Below, piece by piece: positions 41,220 through 53,300 of a stretch of 64,000 bases of DNA (positions are counted from its first letter, which is position 1; each line of letters opens with the position of its first letter). The notes under the pieces are model-generated. The model was not told the DNA's origin. It did no database searches and worked only from the letters and a program-made list of their open reading frames with translations. The stretch comes from Alphaproteobacteria bacterium (GTDB lineage Bacteria > Myxococcota_A > UBA796 > GCA-2862545). The translations under genes were made by a program, and so were the position numbers. The stretch spans positions 1 to 64,000 of the forward strand of contig JACKEP010000022.1 of assembly GCA_020632915.1 (NCBI GenBank). The letters are read 5' to 3'.

Positions 41220-42902
41220 TCAGCCGGCCGCGTCCGAGCGACCTTGCGCCAGCCGCCACGCTCGCGGCGTGAGCTCCGCGACCCGCGTCGCTGGGTAGTC
41301 CTGAACGCGCCCGAGCACATCGACGAGGTACGTGTGCGGGTCGATGCCCTGCAGCCTGCAGCTGCCGATCAGCGTGAACATGGTGGCCGCGGCCCTGGCG
41401 CCACCCTCGTTGCGGGCAAAGAGCCAGTTCTTCCGTCCGACGACGTGCTGCCTGAGCATCAGCTCGGACAGGTTGTTGTGGATGGGGATGTCGCCACGCT
41501 GGAGGAACGCTCGGAGCGCCGCCTCCTGGTTCGTGGCGTAGGTCAGCGCCGCCATCAGCTTGGACTTCGGCCGCGCGACGGGCGACAGCGCCTTCACCCA
41601 CGCCATCAGCCCTTCGACCAGGACGGCGGACTCTGCCTGCCTGGCGGCCAGTCGGTCCGTGGTGCCAAGTTCGCGAAAGGAGCGCTCGAGCAGGAAGAGG
41701 TCGCGGAGGGTGCCGAGCGCGAGCGCGGCTTCGTCGGGGTGGAACGGGAGTGCGTCGAAGAAGTAGGTCCGGAGGTGGGACCAGCAGCCGGCGCGCTGCA
41801 GGTCGAGTTCGGCAACCGCCTTGTTGAACTCGCTTCCACCGTCGGCGAGGAGGCAGTCGCCCTGGAAGTCGGCGAGCAGCTCGACGGGGAACTTGCCCTG
41901 CTTGGTGTCGGTGAAGGCGTAGAAGACCTGCTCCTGGTCGGTGAACGCCCACATCCGGCCCTTCCGGAGCTTGCCGTCGCCGCCGTCCTGCACGGGGAAG
42001 CCGGTGTCGTCGCCCTGGACGAAGTCGTTGGCGAGGACGTCCTTCCGGACCGCGTCGGCGATGACGAAGATCGCGGCGGCGGCCTGCACGACCCAGGAGG
42101 CGAGCGTGTTCGTGCCGACCTCGAAGCCCTCGCGCCCCATGCGGGCGGCCTGGCGGTGGAGCGGGAGGTGGTCGGCGAACTTGTCGACGAGGACGCGTGC
42201 GAGGAGCGAGTCGGCGCAGAGGGCCTTGTCGAGAGCGAACGGCCCGGGCACCGTGAGCACGCCTTCGCCGGGGCACTTCGGGCAGGCACACTTGTCGCGG
42301 ACGATGTCCTCGACGACGAAGTGGCCGGGCACCCATCCGATGCGGAAGGACGTGGCCTGCCCGATGACCCGCAGGTCGCCGCCACACTTCGTGCAGGCCC
42401 CGTCGTCGGAGGCCGGGCAGTGGATGGTGCGGGACGGCAGGTGGTTGAAGTCCTGCCGGCCGCGACGGCGGGGCGATGTGCCCGTGCGCGGCTTCTTCGT
42501 CGGCGCCGGCGTGGCCTCGTCGGTCTTCGCCTCGTCATCCTCTGCAACGGGCAGGCGCGGAGGAGCCTTGAGGTCGGGGAAGATGGGGAGCACTCCCTGC
42601 TCGTCGCCAGGGATGAAGCGCATCGAGGCGGGACCTCGGCGCTTCAGCTCGATGAACTCAAGCGCCTGCGCGAGCTGCTCGGCGCGGCGCTTCACGGCGT
42701 CGCGCTGGGCCGTCACCACCTCGAGCGCTGTGGCCTGTTCGCGGAGCGACTGCTCCAACGACACGATGACCGCCTCACGGTCCGCGATGACCGTCGCGTG
42801 CTGGGCGATGGCCGCCTCACGGTCCACGATGAGGGCCTCACGCTCCACCAGCAAGCGGCGCAGACGCTGGTTCTCTTCAAGGATTTCGGCGAGTCCGGCC
42901 AT
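41220..42902 (-). CDS. tnpC: IS66 family transposase TnpC
   Basis: A 560-residue transposase. The N-terminus is a leucine-rich coiled coil (EILEENQRLRRLLVEREALI to about 80), followed by a zinc-finger-like segment (CTKCGGDLRVIG, then CACPKCPGEGVL) and the DDE domain: FVQGDDTGFPVQD (first Asp), CLLADGGSEFN (second Asp) and HNNLSELMLRQHVVGRKNWLFARNEGG (Glu). The last part matches the IS66 C-terminal domain. Intact, with AGGTG before the start and only 8 bp from tnpB. It catalyses transposition of the element. Confidence 0.95.
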   Translation of the reverse strand: MAGLAEILEENQRLRRLLVEREALIVDREAAIAQHATVIADREAVIVSLEQSLREQATALEVVTAQRDAVKRRAEQLAQALEFIELKRRGPASMRFIPGDEQGVLPIFPDLKAPPRLPVAEDDEAKTDEATPAPTKKPRTGTSPRRRGRQDFNHLPSRTIHCPASDDGACTKCGGDLRVIGQATSFRIGWVPGHFVVEDIVRDKCACPKCPGEGVLTVPGPFALDKALCADSLLARVLVDKFADHLPLHRQAARMGREGFEVGTNTLASWVVQAAAAIFVIADAVRKDVLANDFVQGDDTGFPVQDGGDGKLRKGRMWAFTDQEQVFYAFTDTKQGKFPVELLADFQGDCLLADGGSEFNKAVAELDLQRAGCWSHLRTYFFDALPFHPDEAALALGTLRDLFLLERSFRELGTTDRLAARQAESAVLVEGLMAWVKALSPVARPKSKLMAALTYATNQEAALRAFLQRGDIPIHNNLSELMLRQHVVGRKNWLFARNEGGARAAATMFTLIGSCRLQGIDPHTYLVDVLGRVQDYPATRVAELTPRAWRLAQGRSDAAG

Positions 42903-42910
42903 GGCGACAC

Positions 42911-43282
42911 CTAACGTCTCACGGTCCCGTTGTCACCGAAATTGCCAGGGTTCCAGCGGCTTAGTCGGCGTGCTGCGGTGAGGTCGATGCCCTCCATCAG
43001 CGCCGCGAGCTCTGCTGCGGTCATGGTGCCTCGATCGCGGTCGAGGTCCGGCCAGCGAAAGCGACCTCTCTCGAGGCGCTTGTAGAACAGGACAAAGCCA
43101 CCATGGGTCCACACGAGTCCTTTCAGGGCGTCCCTTCGACGGTTGGTGAACAGGAACAGCGTGCCGTCGAGGGGCTGCTCTTCGAGCACGACCTCGCAGA
43201 CGGCGGCGAGGCCGTCGATCGACTTGCGGAAGTCGACGTGGTCGCGGGCAACGAGGATGCGCGGTGGTGCGGAGATCAGCAC
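42911..43282 (-). CDS. tnpB: IS66 accessory protein TnpB
   Basis: A 123-residue protein matching the IS66 Orf2 family: RILVARDHVDFRKSIDGLAAV, then GTLFLFTNRRRDALKGLVW and GGFVLFYKRLERGRFRWP are its conserved blocks. Required with TnpA for efficient IS66 transposition. It starts at a GTG (43282) that overlaps the end of tnpA; longer in-frame starts would extend into the tnpA region with shadow-like sequence. Confidence 0.93.
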   Translation of the reverse strand: MLISAPPRILVARDHVDFRKSIDGLAAVCEVVLEEQPLDGTLFLFTNRRRDALKGLVWTHGGFVLFYKRLERGRFRWPDLDRDRGTMTAAELAALMEGIDLTAARRLSRWNPGNFGDNGTVRR

Positions 43283-43629
43283 AGCGCTTCCAGGAGGTCG
43301 CGGAGGAGCGTGAGGTCTGTGGAGCGATCGACGTGGATGGTGGCGCCGACGGCACCGAGGTTCACGACCACGCCGCCGGACGCGAGCCCCATCGGCTGGT
43401 CGGCGATGACGAGTTCGGCAAAGCGCGGGATGGCGTCCGGTGCGGGGCACCGGGGAGCGGCACCGCGTGCCCGTTCAGCCTCTCGGCGAAGGCGCCAGCG
43501 CCACCATGCGAGCGTGCTCGGGTTGAGGTCATGGGCCCTGGCGAACGCACGGGCCGTCTGGCCAGAGGCCTCGAAGGCGGCGATGCGTACGGCCCAGCGG
43601 GCGTGGGCGTCAGGCGGGCGCGGTGGCAC
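43276..43629 (-). CDS. tnpA: IS66 accessory protein TnpA
   Basis: A 117-residue protein of the IS66 Orf1 type: the N-terminal helix-turn-helix ARWAVRIAAFEASGQTARAFARAHDLNPSTLAWWRWRLRRE is typical, followed by a short C-terminal strand region (GGVVVNLGAVGATIHVD). GTG start. It overlaps tnpB by 7 bases, consistent with translational coupling within the element. Confidence 0.9.
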   Translation of the reverse strand: MPPRPPDAHARWAVRIAAFEASGQTARAFARAHDLNPSTLAWWRWRLRREAERARGAAPRCPAPDAIPRFAELVIADQPMGLASGGVVVNLGAVGATIHVDRSTDLTLLRDLLEALC

Positions 43630-43691
43630 GGTGGCGGCTCCGGGAGAGGAGCTGCTCCGTCACATGACGGCGACGAGGGGCGTAGATGCCG

Positions 43692-43706
43692 TACCAGCGT
43701 GGATAC
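43692..43706. repeat. IS66 inverted repeat, end upstream of tnpA
   Basis: TACCAGCGTGGATAC, the partner of the repeat at 41195-41209. Confidence 0.8.
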
Positions 43707-43805
43707 GGAGCAGACAACGATCTGCACTTCCGTCTGGGCCTCGTATGCGACAGTGACCAGTGCCACGCTGGGGTCGGAGAGCCAGAGTGGGCTCCACATC
43801 CGTAA
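43707..43805 (+). pseudogene. possible C-terminal remnant of the IS-disrupted gene
   Basis: Immediately after the element a 32-codon frame runs to a TAA. Its FRLGLVCDSDQC loosely resembles the conserved end of formylglycine-generating-enzyme-type domains (GFR-C). If so, the middle of the gene was lost with the missing target duplication. Too short to be sure. The rest of the gap to 43944 shows no gene. Confidence 0.25.
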
Positions 43806-43944
43806 GCGTGGCCGGGTTCTTCCTGATCCGGATCCTCGGACAACCATCCCCGGCCGATCACAACTGGCCATCCGCGATATGTACCGTGTGAGCGCATGGG
43901 CGAACACCGGGAACTTGAGGGGATCGGTCTGGTTCCCCACTACT

Positions 43945-44271
43945 TCAGAAGTCTGGAGCGCTGGGGCACGACAACAGAACGAAGGTGCCGACAAAGACCA
44001 CAAACGCCGGAAAGGTCCACCTGGGGGGACTCACCCGGCGTGCGTACAGGTAGGTATTCATGAAAAAGTACTGGCCATTCACAAAGGCGGTGATGTGCCC
44101 AAGGAACGGCCACCGAATGTCTTCCACTCCAAACAACCATAGTCCGCCGACACATACAAGCAGGCAGATGCCATTGAACTCCAGCCGGCGGCGTTCCCAC
44201 GCAAGCACACCCGTCCATGGGCTCGGATGCCCCTGACCATCCTCCCCGACTCCGCTCTCAAACCCCTGCAC
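43945..44271 (-). CDS. membrane protein downstream of the RHS gene, candidate immunity protein
   Basis: A 108-residue protein. The GTG start at 44271 is chosen because CTGGAGGTG lies just upstream; an earlier ATG (44397) would overlap the RHS gene and add a shadow-like sequence. Three hydrophobic helices are visible: NGICLLVCVGGLWLFGV, FLGHITAFVNGQYFFMNTYL and FPAFVVFVGTFVLLSC. The DNA is strikingly AT-richer than the surroundings (60 G+C in 120 bases at 44041-44160). It is the first gene after a polymorphic RHS tip, the usual place for an immunity protein, and a membrane immunity protein would suit a membrane-active tip. No family recognised. Confidence 0.6.
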   Translation of the reverse strand: MQGFESGVGEDGQGHPSPWTGVLAWERRRLEFNGICLLVCVGGLWLFGVEDIRWPFLGHITAFVNGQYFFMNTYLYARRVSPPRWTFPAFVVFVGTFVLLSCPSAPDF

Positions 44272-44375
44272 TGTTGCACCTCCAGGACCGCGACCGAACT
44301 GCGAACACCTACGGCCCGAAGCGGAGCCAACATCGGCTCCCCTTTCACTACACTCGACAACGCGCGCAATCGTAC

Positions 44376-47300
44376 CTACTGCCTTGCCTTGAGACAAGCC
44401 ACACCCAATATGAGAGTAGCGGCACCTCCCTCGACCAGGCCACCCAGAGGTGGACCCAAGAAGATCCCGCCACCGACCCCTGTCGCAACCGTTGCCGACG
44501 GGTCAACCACAGGCCCAGCCCCGCCCCCGTTGTTGTCCAGGGCATTGGCGAGCGCTTCAGTCGGTACGCCGAGCAACTTCATCACCATCGTCCGGTAGGC
44601 CCACGCTGTCATCGCGACGGGGACGACGACCGCCGCTGCACAAAGAGCAAACTCGATAGCAGACTTACCATCGACATCGACTAGAAACGTAGGACGCCCT
44701 TGGCCATACACCGTCCGCGGCTCCTCCCACACCGGGTCCTCGCTCAACCACGCCCCGATCTCCGGCTCGAGGTACCGCGCCCGCCCCCACACCAACCCCG
44801 TCGGGTCTTCCGCGTGCCCCGTGTACCCGTACGGCACCACGTCGCTCGCCGGACCGTCCCGACGCACGCCGTAGCTGTCGCGCACCACGTCCTCGACCAG
44901 TGCGCCGCCATCATCCAGCCACGCCACCACCGTCCCCAGCTTGTCCCGCAGCGGGTACCGCACCACCGTGCCCGTCCCGTCGAGCTCCGCCAGCACCGTC
45001 CCGAAGCTCCGGCCCACCACGTACTCCGCCAGCACTGTCCCGCTGCCGTCGTACATCGCGCGCGCCAGCCCGTTCACATCGTACGCGAACGTCCACGTCT
45101 GCGGGCTCACCCCGTGGTCGCGCGTCACCAGCACCCGGCGGTCCAACGCGTCGTACCCGTAGGTCCACGACGTGCCGTCCGGCTCCACCATCCCCACCAG
45201 CTGGCCCAGGCTGTTCCACGCGTACGTGGTCTCCGACGTCGTCGTGCCCGTGTCACCCGTGTCGCCAGAGGCCACTGTCGACGCCTGGGACACACGACGA
45301 CCTTCCGCGTCGTACCCGTAGCTGTACGTCGCGTCCGCCGACAGCTGGTCCGCCGACGTGTAGCTCACCGAGCCTGCGCTGTTCCCCGACCACGACGTCC
45401 GCCGGTACGCCTCGTCGTACGTGTAGCTCTCCTCCGGCAGGCCGCTCGTCGTCCCGCTGTGGCTCGCCGCCAGCAGACGGCCGATGGGGTCGTGCGTGTA
45501 CGTGTGCGTGCCGTACCCGTCCGTCATCGACGACGGGAACCCACGAACCGGGTCGTAGCTGTACGTCAGCGCATGCACCGGAGGGTCCGTCGTGCCCGTC
45601 AGGCTCGTCACCATCGACAGGACCCGGTCCGAACCGTCGTACGTCACCGACGTCGTCGTCCCGTTGCCGCGCGACAGGCTCTGCAGACGACCGTTCACGT
45701 CCACGTCCAACGTGAACACGCCCGCCACCGCGTCCGACAGCGTCGCGAGCTGACCGGTCTGCGTGTCGTAGCCGTACGTCACGGCGCTGTGCTCCGGGCC
45801 CGTGGTCGACGACAGTCGGCCACCATCATCGAACACGTACCCCATGCTCGCGTCCGCGTGCAGCGCGTTCGTCGGGCTGTACGCGTGCGTGCTCACCAGA
45901 CCCGAGGCGTCCCACGTCTGGACGTGGACGTGGTCCGACGTCTCCGCTCGCCACAGGCGGCCCAGCGCGTCGTACGCGAACGTCTTCGACACGTCGGGGC
46001 CCGTCACCGTCAGCGTGCGTCCCGCCCAGTCGTACGTGTAGCTCAACAGCTGGCCCAGGCGATTGGTCTGGCTCACCATCCGACCGCCGTCGTCGTACAC
46101 CGACGTCGTCACCGGTGACGGGTTCGTCGGGTTCGCGGCCACCGCTCCCTTGTCCGCGTACACCTGCGTGTGCACGTCCGGGTAGCTCCACGCCTGAGTG
46201 CCCCCCAGCGGGTCGATCAGCGCCGTCATGCGACCCAGGCCATCGTACCGGTACTCCGTGGTCCCCACCACGGGCCGGGTCACGAAGCGCTTGCGACCCG
46301 CGCCGTCGTAGGTGACCGTCACGTGCTCCCCACCCGGGAGCTGAAGGTCCGACGGCATGCCCTGCGCAGCGTAGGCCTGTACCCAGATGCGCTCCCCGGC
46401 CCCGTTCTCCATCCACGCCAGGCGGCTTGCGCTGTCGTAGCCGAAGCGCTGCTTCGTGGAGCCGTCGCCGCGCTCGATGCGCATCACGCGGTCCTCACCA
46501 TCGAGGACCTGGCGCTCCTCGAGCTGCCGTTCGACGCCGGTCCCCACCCATGTCTCCACCACGACGTCGTGGGGGCCATACACCTTCTCGGTGACCACCC
46601 CCGCGGCGTCGGTGTGCTGCGTCACGCGGCCGAGGCCGTCGTAGGCAAACAGCTCCTCGCCGCCCGACGGGTAGACCACCCGCGTGGGGCGGAACGCGTC
46701 ATCCCACTCGTAGGTGGTGGTGTAGACGCGTGCCACGCTGTCGGGGTCGATGAACGACTGAGCCACGGAAGTGACGGTGCCGTCTTCGCCGTAGGTCGTC
46801 ACCGTGGTCAACTCGGGCGACGTCGCGTCGGGCTCGTATCGGGTGGTGGTCAACGTCGTGAGGTCCTGGGTCTCCTCGAATCCCAGCCCCATCGGGTCAC
46901 GCTGCTCGATCAGGCGACCCTCACTGTCGTAGGTGGCCTCGGACGCGCTCGCGGCACCCTCACCTTCCCACGTCAACAGTCGGTGCCCGTCGTCGTAGAT
47001 AAAGGCCGTGTGCTGCCCGATCTGGTCTTCGACGTCGCGCAGGTCGCCCATCGCGTCGTAGGTGTAGGTCAACGTCGTGGCGTCCGGCAGCGCTACGCTG
47101 GCGATGCGACCACTCGATGTCCGCGTGAACGTCATGTCCGGGCCGAGGCTGCTCACGAGGCCCGTGTCGCTGATCTCCAGCGTGTTGCCGAAGCGGTCGG
47201 TCATCTTCTGCAAGCCGTCGTCGACGTCCACCTCCCACTCCGTGCCGTCCGACGTCGTGACGACGAACCGCTGCGGGTCGGCGATGCCCGCGGTACCGAG

Positions 47301-50300
47301 GGCCCCTGCGTGCACGTCGCCGTTGTCCTGCCAGCCGACCTGAGCGGCCGGGTCGTCCGCGCGCACGGCGAGCGTGGACGAGGTCCCGTCGCGTCCCGTG
47401 AACACCAGCGTCGACGAGATCGGCGCCAGCGAGTTGGTGGGGGTCAGGCCGACGTCGAAGACCTCCTGGCGACCATCGGGCCAGGTGAGGACGACGACGT
47501 GGGGCTTGCCGGTGGCGGCGAAGCAGTACTGGAGAATGCCGAAGCCGCCTCCGCAGACGTAGCGGCTCCAGCCACCCCACCCGATGGGGCCGTTCGTCTG
47601 GATCCGCAGGTCGGACAGCTGCAACGACCAGCCGTGACCGAAGTCCCCGTCCTCGAGCCGATCGAGCGAGTCGTAGCGACGCACCAGCGACACCGGGCCC
47701 ATGGGCGTGGGCACCGAGAAGTCCTGGAACGCCAACGTCAGCCTTCCCGGCTTGAAGTCGCCGTCGATGAGGACGGCGTGGATGTCGGTGCGCACCCGAC
47801 CCGTGGTGTCGAGCACGTCCACCTGCAGGTTGTAGATGCCGTTGGCGAGTGTGGTCGGATCGAGCCTTCCCACCGTCACGTCGCCGGCGGGTGTCACGAG
47901 ACCCGAGCCGATGGCGATCTGCGCCGTGGCGTCGGCGTTGCCAGGCACCAAGACCGCGCGCCAGAACTGGATCTCGTAGCCCTCGACCGGCGCCATGTGC
48001 ACCACGACGTCCACGGGCGTCGCGACACGGTCGCCATCCTCGGGCGTAAGGATCTCGGCGGTGGGCCACTCGCCCGCGATCTCCGGATCGTCAGACGCCG
48101 GATACGGCGGATCCCCGACCGCCAACACCGTGGCGTCATCCTCGGTGTCGGTGCGGGGGTCGTCCGACACGGCGAGCTGCGCCATCGTGTTCTCGTCGGC
48201 GACGATGGCCTGAGTGCTCACCTGTCCCACGATGTTCGAGCCAAGCTCGAGGGTCACATCGAACCCGACCCTGATGCTCGACGTCTGGCCGAGCAGCGCG
48301 TGAGTGACGTGGACGCTGCTGTCCTCCGCTGCCGTGCCGGACACCGTGACGTCGGCGTCCGTGACGAGGCTACCGGCGACGAGCGTGGTGTAGCCAGGAA
48401 CGGGAAGGCTCACGTCGAGGTCGGCCTGACCGGTGAGCCCGCGGTTGAACAGCGTGAGCTCATAGTGCACCACGTCCCCGGGGCTCACGCCGCCGTTGCC
48501 GTCGGTGTCGGTGACCACGAGGGCCAGCAACGACGCTTCGAGCGAGGCCCCGGCAGGAAAGATGTTCGTGCGTGTGGGATTCGCGGCACCCGGCGTGCCC
48601 GGGTCGTCCGACACCACCGCGTCGGGTAGCTCCGACGTGACGGCAGCCTGATGGACCACCTGGGACACGCCCGACGGCAGCACCACGTCGACCTGCGCTT
48701 CGAGCACCTGCGTTCCCCCCAGCGACGCCAAGGACACCTTCACCACCGGAGCGGCACCGCTGGTGTCCACCGTCACCGAGCCGAGCGTCGCCGACGCGCT
48801 GTCGGCCACGAGGCTCACGTTGGCGTCGAGCGGGAGGGACACCTCGACATCCGCCACCGCGACGCCGTCGACCGGTGTCACCTGGAGCAGCAGGCGCGCG
48901 GTGTCGCCAGCGGTGAACACACCGTTCGCGTCCGCGTCGTCCTGCAGCACGTCCACCAGCGTGACGTCCAGCCCCGGCAGCGGCGTCACGTCCAGGTCGC
49001 CCTCCTCGCTCAGCGTGCCGTACAGGTTGCCCAGGGCGTCGGTCCACGCGAGGTTCCGGAGCACTGACGGCGTGGAACCAGCGAGGCTCGACGGCACGGT
49101 GTACGCGGAGTCGGCGGCGGCCCACGACCCACCGGCGAGCAAGGTCGGCAGCGTGCTCGACACCACGTCCGTGCCCACCGACTGGGCCAAGACCACGCCC
49201 ACCGCGTCCGCGGCGCCCACGTTCGAGATCGTGGTCGACAGATCGACCACATCACTGGCCGCCACGACCAGGCCGTCCGGCAGTGCGTCCGCCACTTCGA
49301 GCACGGGCACCTGCTGCGTCACCAGGTCGACGGCGATCGGAGAATAGGCGCGCGTGCCGTTGAACGTGCCGACGGCGAGCACGGCGGTCGGCAGCGACTG
49401 ACCGTCCGCCGCCCTCAGCCGGTCAAGGTAGTGCGCGTTGGACTCGGCCAAGCCGCGGCTGGCCAACACCACAGGCGCAGTGGTGTGCGAGGCGCTGACC
49501 GCGTCGCCCGCATCCAGGGTGCCGAGCTCGCCGCTTCCGAGGAACGCGGACCCGCCATCGACTCCCAGCACAGACAGCGAGAGGTCGTCAATCGAGACCG
49601 CGCCGGTGTCCACGCTCACACGCGTGTCGTGCCCCTGCACGCTCACCGGTTCCGACGTCGGATTGCTCACGGCAAGGCCGACGGTGGCGCGAAGCTCGCC
49701 GCCCGCGGCGGCGACCAGCAGCGCGCCGAGGTCCGTGTCGGCTGCGTGCACCAACGCGGAGACGGACCACACGTCGAAGGCGCCAGCGTCGACCGTCGCG
49801 GGGGTTCCCTGCGTCAGGTCGGGGGTCATCCCCGTGCCCGTCAGCAACGGGGACGCCGTCCAGTCGGTGTCGACCGTGAGCGACTGCCACGGATCGAGCG
49901 CTGTCGGACGCGCTTCGAGCAGGACGTCGACGCCCGTGACCGACACCGAGGCCACGCCCTGGTTCCGCACGCTGACGACCGCGGGCACCACCAGGGTGAG
50001 TCCATCGAACGCCACGTCGAGCGTGGCGTCCACCTGCTCGCCAGGCAGGGCGTCGGCGGGCGACGCCTCCACGGTCGCCGCCAGCTCCGGAGCCAGCAGC
50101 GGCGTCATCGCCCCTGCATTGGCGGTGGAGCAGGCGGTAGCGTCGAGCGACAGCCCCGAGCCCGCGAAGTCGATCCGATCGGCGACCACGCCGCACGTGA
50201 GCGTGAACAGCTGACCGCCAACCTCGACGCCACCCGACGGCGCCGCCAGATAGCCCGTCGCGCTCACATTCGACCCCACGATGGACACTGCGTCGTCCGC

Positions 50301-53300
50301 GCCATCACCCGCGAGCAGCAAGAGCGCGTCACCGTAGGCGCTCAGCTCCAGGTCGTCGGCCGACACCCTGATCGAGGCCGTCGACACCAAGGTCGCCTGC
50401 ACGTCGACCGTGACGTCGATGGGGCACGTCGTGTAGTAGACGCCGGGCTCCAGCACGCTGTCGACCGTCCACACGCCCCCCGGGCACGCCGTGACCTCAT
50501 GGTAGGTGTCGCCATAGGCCAGCGCCTTGGCGCTGCCCGGCGCCCAGTCGGCTACGTCGAACCACACCGGAGCGCTCGACGGTACCGTGGCCGCGGGCGC
50601 GTCGCTGAGGCTGACGTCGCCTCGCAGGTGCACGTCGCCGCTGACGATCCGCCCCTCGACGGCCTTTCCGCCACCTCCAATCCACAGATCTCCCGCACTG
50701 TACACGTCGCCGCGGACCACGCCCGAACAGCCGGACCACTCCAAGGCCTTGCGTACGGCGCCGCCGTTCGCCCACATCGCCACGGGCTGCGTGGTCGTGA
50801 CATCGACCGTCTGCACGTCTACGCCGCCGTCGCCATCGGTGATCGTGAGCAGCACGGTGTGCGACCCGACGCCGGCGAACACGTGGGACGCCAGCACACC
50901 AGCCCAGCCCGGCCCCGACGCCACCGGGTCGACGATCTCGGGAGCAGACCCATCGCCCCAGTCGATCTCGACCGTGTGGGTGTCGACAGGACCGTCGTCC
51001 GCAATGCGGCCCGTGAGGGTGACGACGCCGTCGCCCAGGCCGTTGTGACCGAGCACAGTAGCGACCGGCTCGGCGTTGTCGACCGTGACCTCCACGGTGT
51101 CCGTGGCGGACGCCCACCCGTCGCTGACCGTGACCGTCACGTCATAGATGCCATCGTCGAGCGCGATGAACGACAGCTGGTCCTGACCCTGCGACACGCC
51201 CGTGACCGGCAGCCCTGACGTGGGCACGACGGACCACGAGTAGGTCAGGGTGTCGTCGACGTCGACATCCTCGGTGTCGGGCACCAGCGTGACCACCTGC
51301 CCCTCGTGGGGCGTCACGCTCGGCGCGGAGAGGGTGACCGTAGGCGGGTGATTCTGCCGAAGCCCAACGCAGTCGCCGACCGTCACCTGGGTCTCGAGAT
51401 AGACGACATCGGCCTCGAAACACACCTGGGCCGTGTCGACGACGTCGACGTCGACCGACAGCTCCAGCAGGCCGAAGCCCTCGTGCACGAGCGGCGGAGC
51501 CACGGAGACCGAGCTGGGGTCGACCGCGAGGCCGTCGAGGTAGGCACGAACGTCGGTGACCTGCGGACCCACGTAGGCCGGCAAGATGTCCGGCAGCGCA
51601 CTGCCGTCGCCGACTTCGATGCACGAGCCACCGGTGTTGCCCGTGACCTCGTCCATCGTGCCGAACTCCCCGGTGCCGTAGGGAGAGTCACAGCCGGCCT
51701 GGGCGTGCGTGCCGGTGACGAACGCGCTGACAGCGATGCCATTCTCGGCCAGGCAGGCGTAGGCGGCCGTCTGGTTCCATGAGGTCGTGTTGTAGCCGTC
51801 GGACACCACCAGGATCCGCTTGAGCGACGCGCTGGACCCGTCGAGCAGATCGCAGGCGTGGTGGACCGCACCGAAGATCGACGACCCCTGCGCCGTGGTG
51901 GCGACGTTGTAGGTCGTGAACGCGCTGGGGCCCGCGTAGGGATGGATCGGGTCCTCGGCGCGCGACATCGACGCCATTGCCTCCAGGACGTCGAGGGTGC
52001 CGTCAGCATCCGCGTCGGCATCGGGCGCGACCCAGACCTGCGCGCCAGCGTCGGGAGACAGGTCGGCGGCACCGAACAGGGATTCGAAGAAGACCAGCGA
52101 CACCTCGTCGACCGAACCGCTGGCGATCACCGCGTTGAGCAGGTTCTCGACCGCCACGATCTGGCAGTCGAAATCCTGGTTGTCGACACCGTCGCCGTTC
52201 CGGTCGCCGCAGGTCGTCGACGACGTGACGAAGAAGGCGGAGGGCGACAGATCGACCACGATCGACAGAGCGACATCGTCCGTGGGCGCGGTGACATCTA
52301 CACCCACACCCAGGTCGGCGCGCACAGTGGTCGCACCCGGCAGCACCCCCTCGCCGTCGGCATGCGACGTAATCGTCAGCTCCATGTCGATACCGTCGAT
52401 CGTGGCGACGCTCGGGGGAGGCGGGCCGAGCTTCTCGACGTAGCCGACAGGAGGCGCGCAATCGAAGACAGGGTCGTCCGAGTCGCCGTAGCCGTCACCA
52501 TCGGCGTCCGGGTAGTAGTTGACGGCCTGCTCCCGACCGCCGCGGAAGATGCCGATCGACCCCCCGTACGTGTGGACCGAACCATCGGTGGGGTAGGCGA
52601 GCAACACGTCGTCGAACCCGTCGAGGTCGATGTCGGCCCTGGCCAGCAGGTTGTAGTGCAGCGGCGTGCCGTTGTAGTAGATCGAGCTGTCGGACCCGTC
52701 GATGCGACCGTCGATGGCTGCGGTGTACCGCGTGGCCCCCTGCACGAAGGGCCCATACGTCACGAAGGCCGCACCCTTGCCATCCGGCGAACCCTTGTCA
52801 CCCCACGCCACCATGTCGAGGAAGCCATCGCCGTCCAGGTCAAGGTCGCCGATCACGTCGGTTCCGATCCGCACCTGGTTGACCGAAGACTGAAGCGCCG
52901 TCCAGGTGGCCGCGGTGGTCTGGCTGCCAGTCAGCGCACCGCTGAACAGACGGACGATGCCTGGACTCTGGGTGGCGAACGCGGGCTCGCCGATCCAGAG
53001 GTCGGGCACGCCGTCGCCTGTGACGTCGCCGGCCGACGCGATGGTCTGACCGAACGTCGAGCCCCCGGTGAACAACGTGCGCAGGTGCGTGGCGTCCGAC
53101 GCCGTGAGCTGCTCGGCTGACCCGGTCGACCAGCCCGCGTCACCGTTCCACAGGTACACCTTGCCCGCAGTGAGGGCGCCGATGGCGACGACGTCCATGC
53201 CCGTGCCGTCGAGGTCACCGAGGTTGACGATCGGGTAGCCGAACCGGCCTGCGCTCGATCCACCATAGATGCGGACCCGATCGTCAGTCCCCGCAGTGAG

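Larger units (their letters stand above)
41195..43706 (-). mobile_element. IS66-family insertion sequence, 2512 bp
   Basis: Three genes in the classic IS66 order (tnpA, tnpB, tnpC) on the minus strand, bounded by imperfect inverted repeats that begin GTATCCACGCTG. IS66 elements usually make an 8-bp target duplication; here the flanks (GGGTCTAC on the left, GGAGCAGA on the right) do not match, so the neighbouring DNA was probably rearranged or deleted after insertion. All three frames look intact, so the element could be active. Confidence 0.9.

Noticed and set aside
41195..41272. Reading the truncated lipoprotein frame into the IS66 element as a natural C-terminus
   Set aside because: The last 25 codons come from the element's inverted repeat and tnpC region, so they are a fusion by insertion, not the original end.
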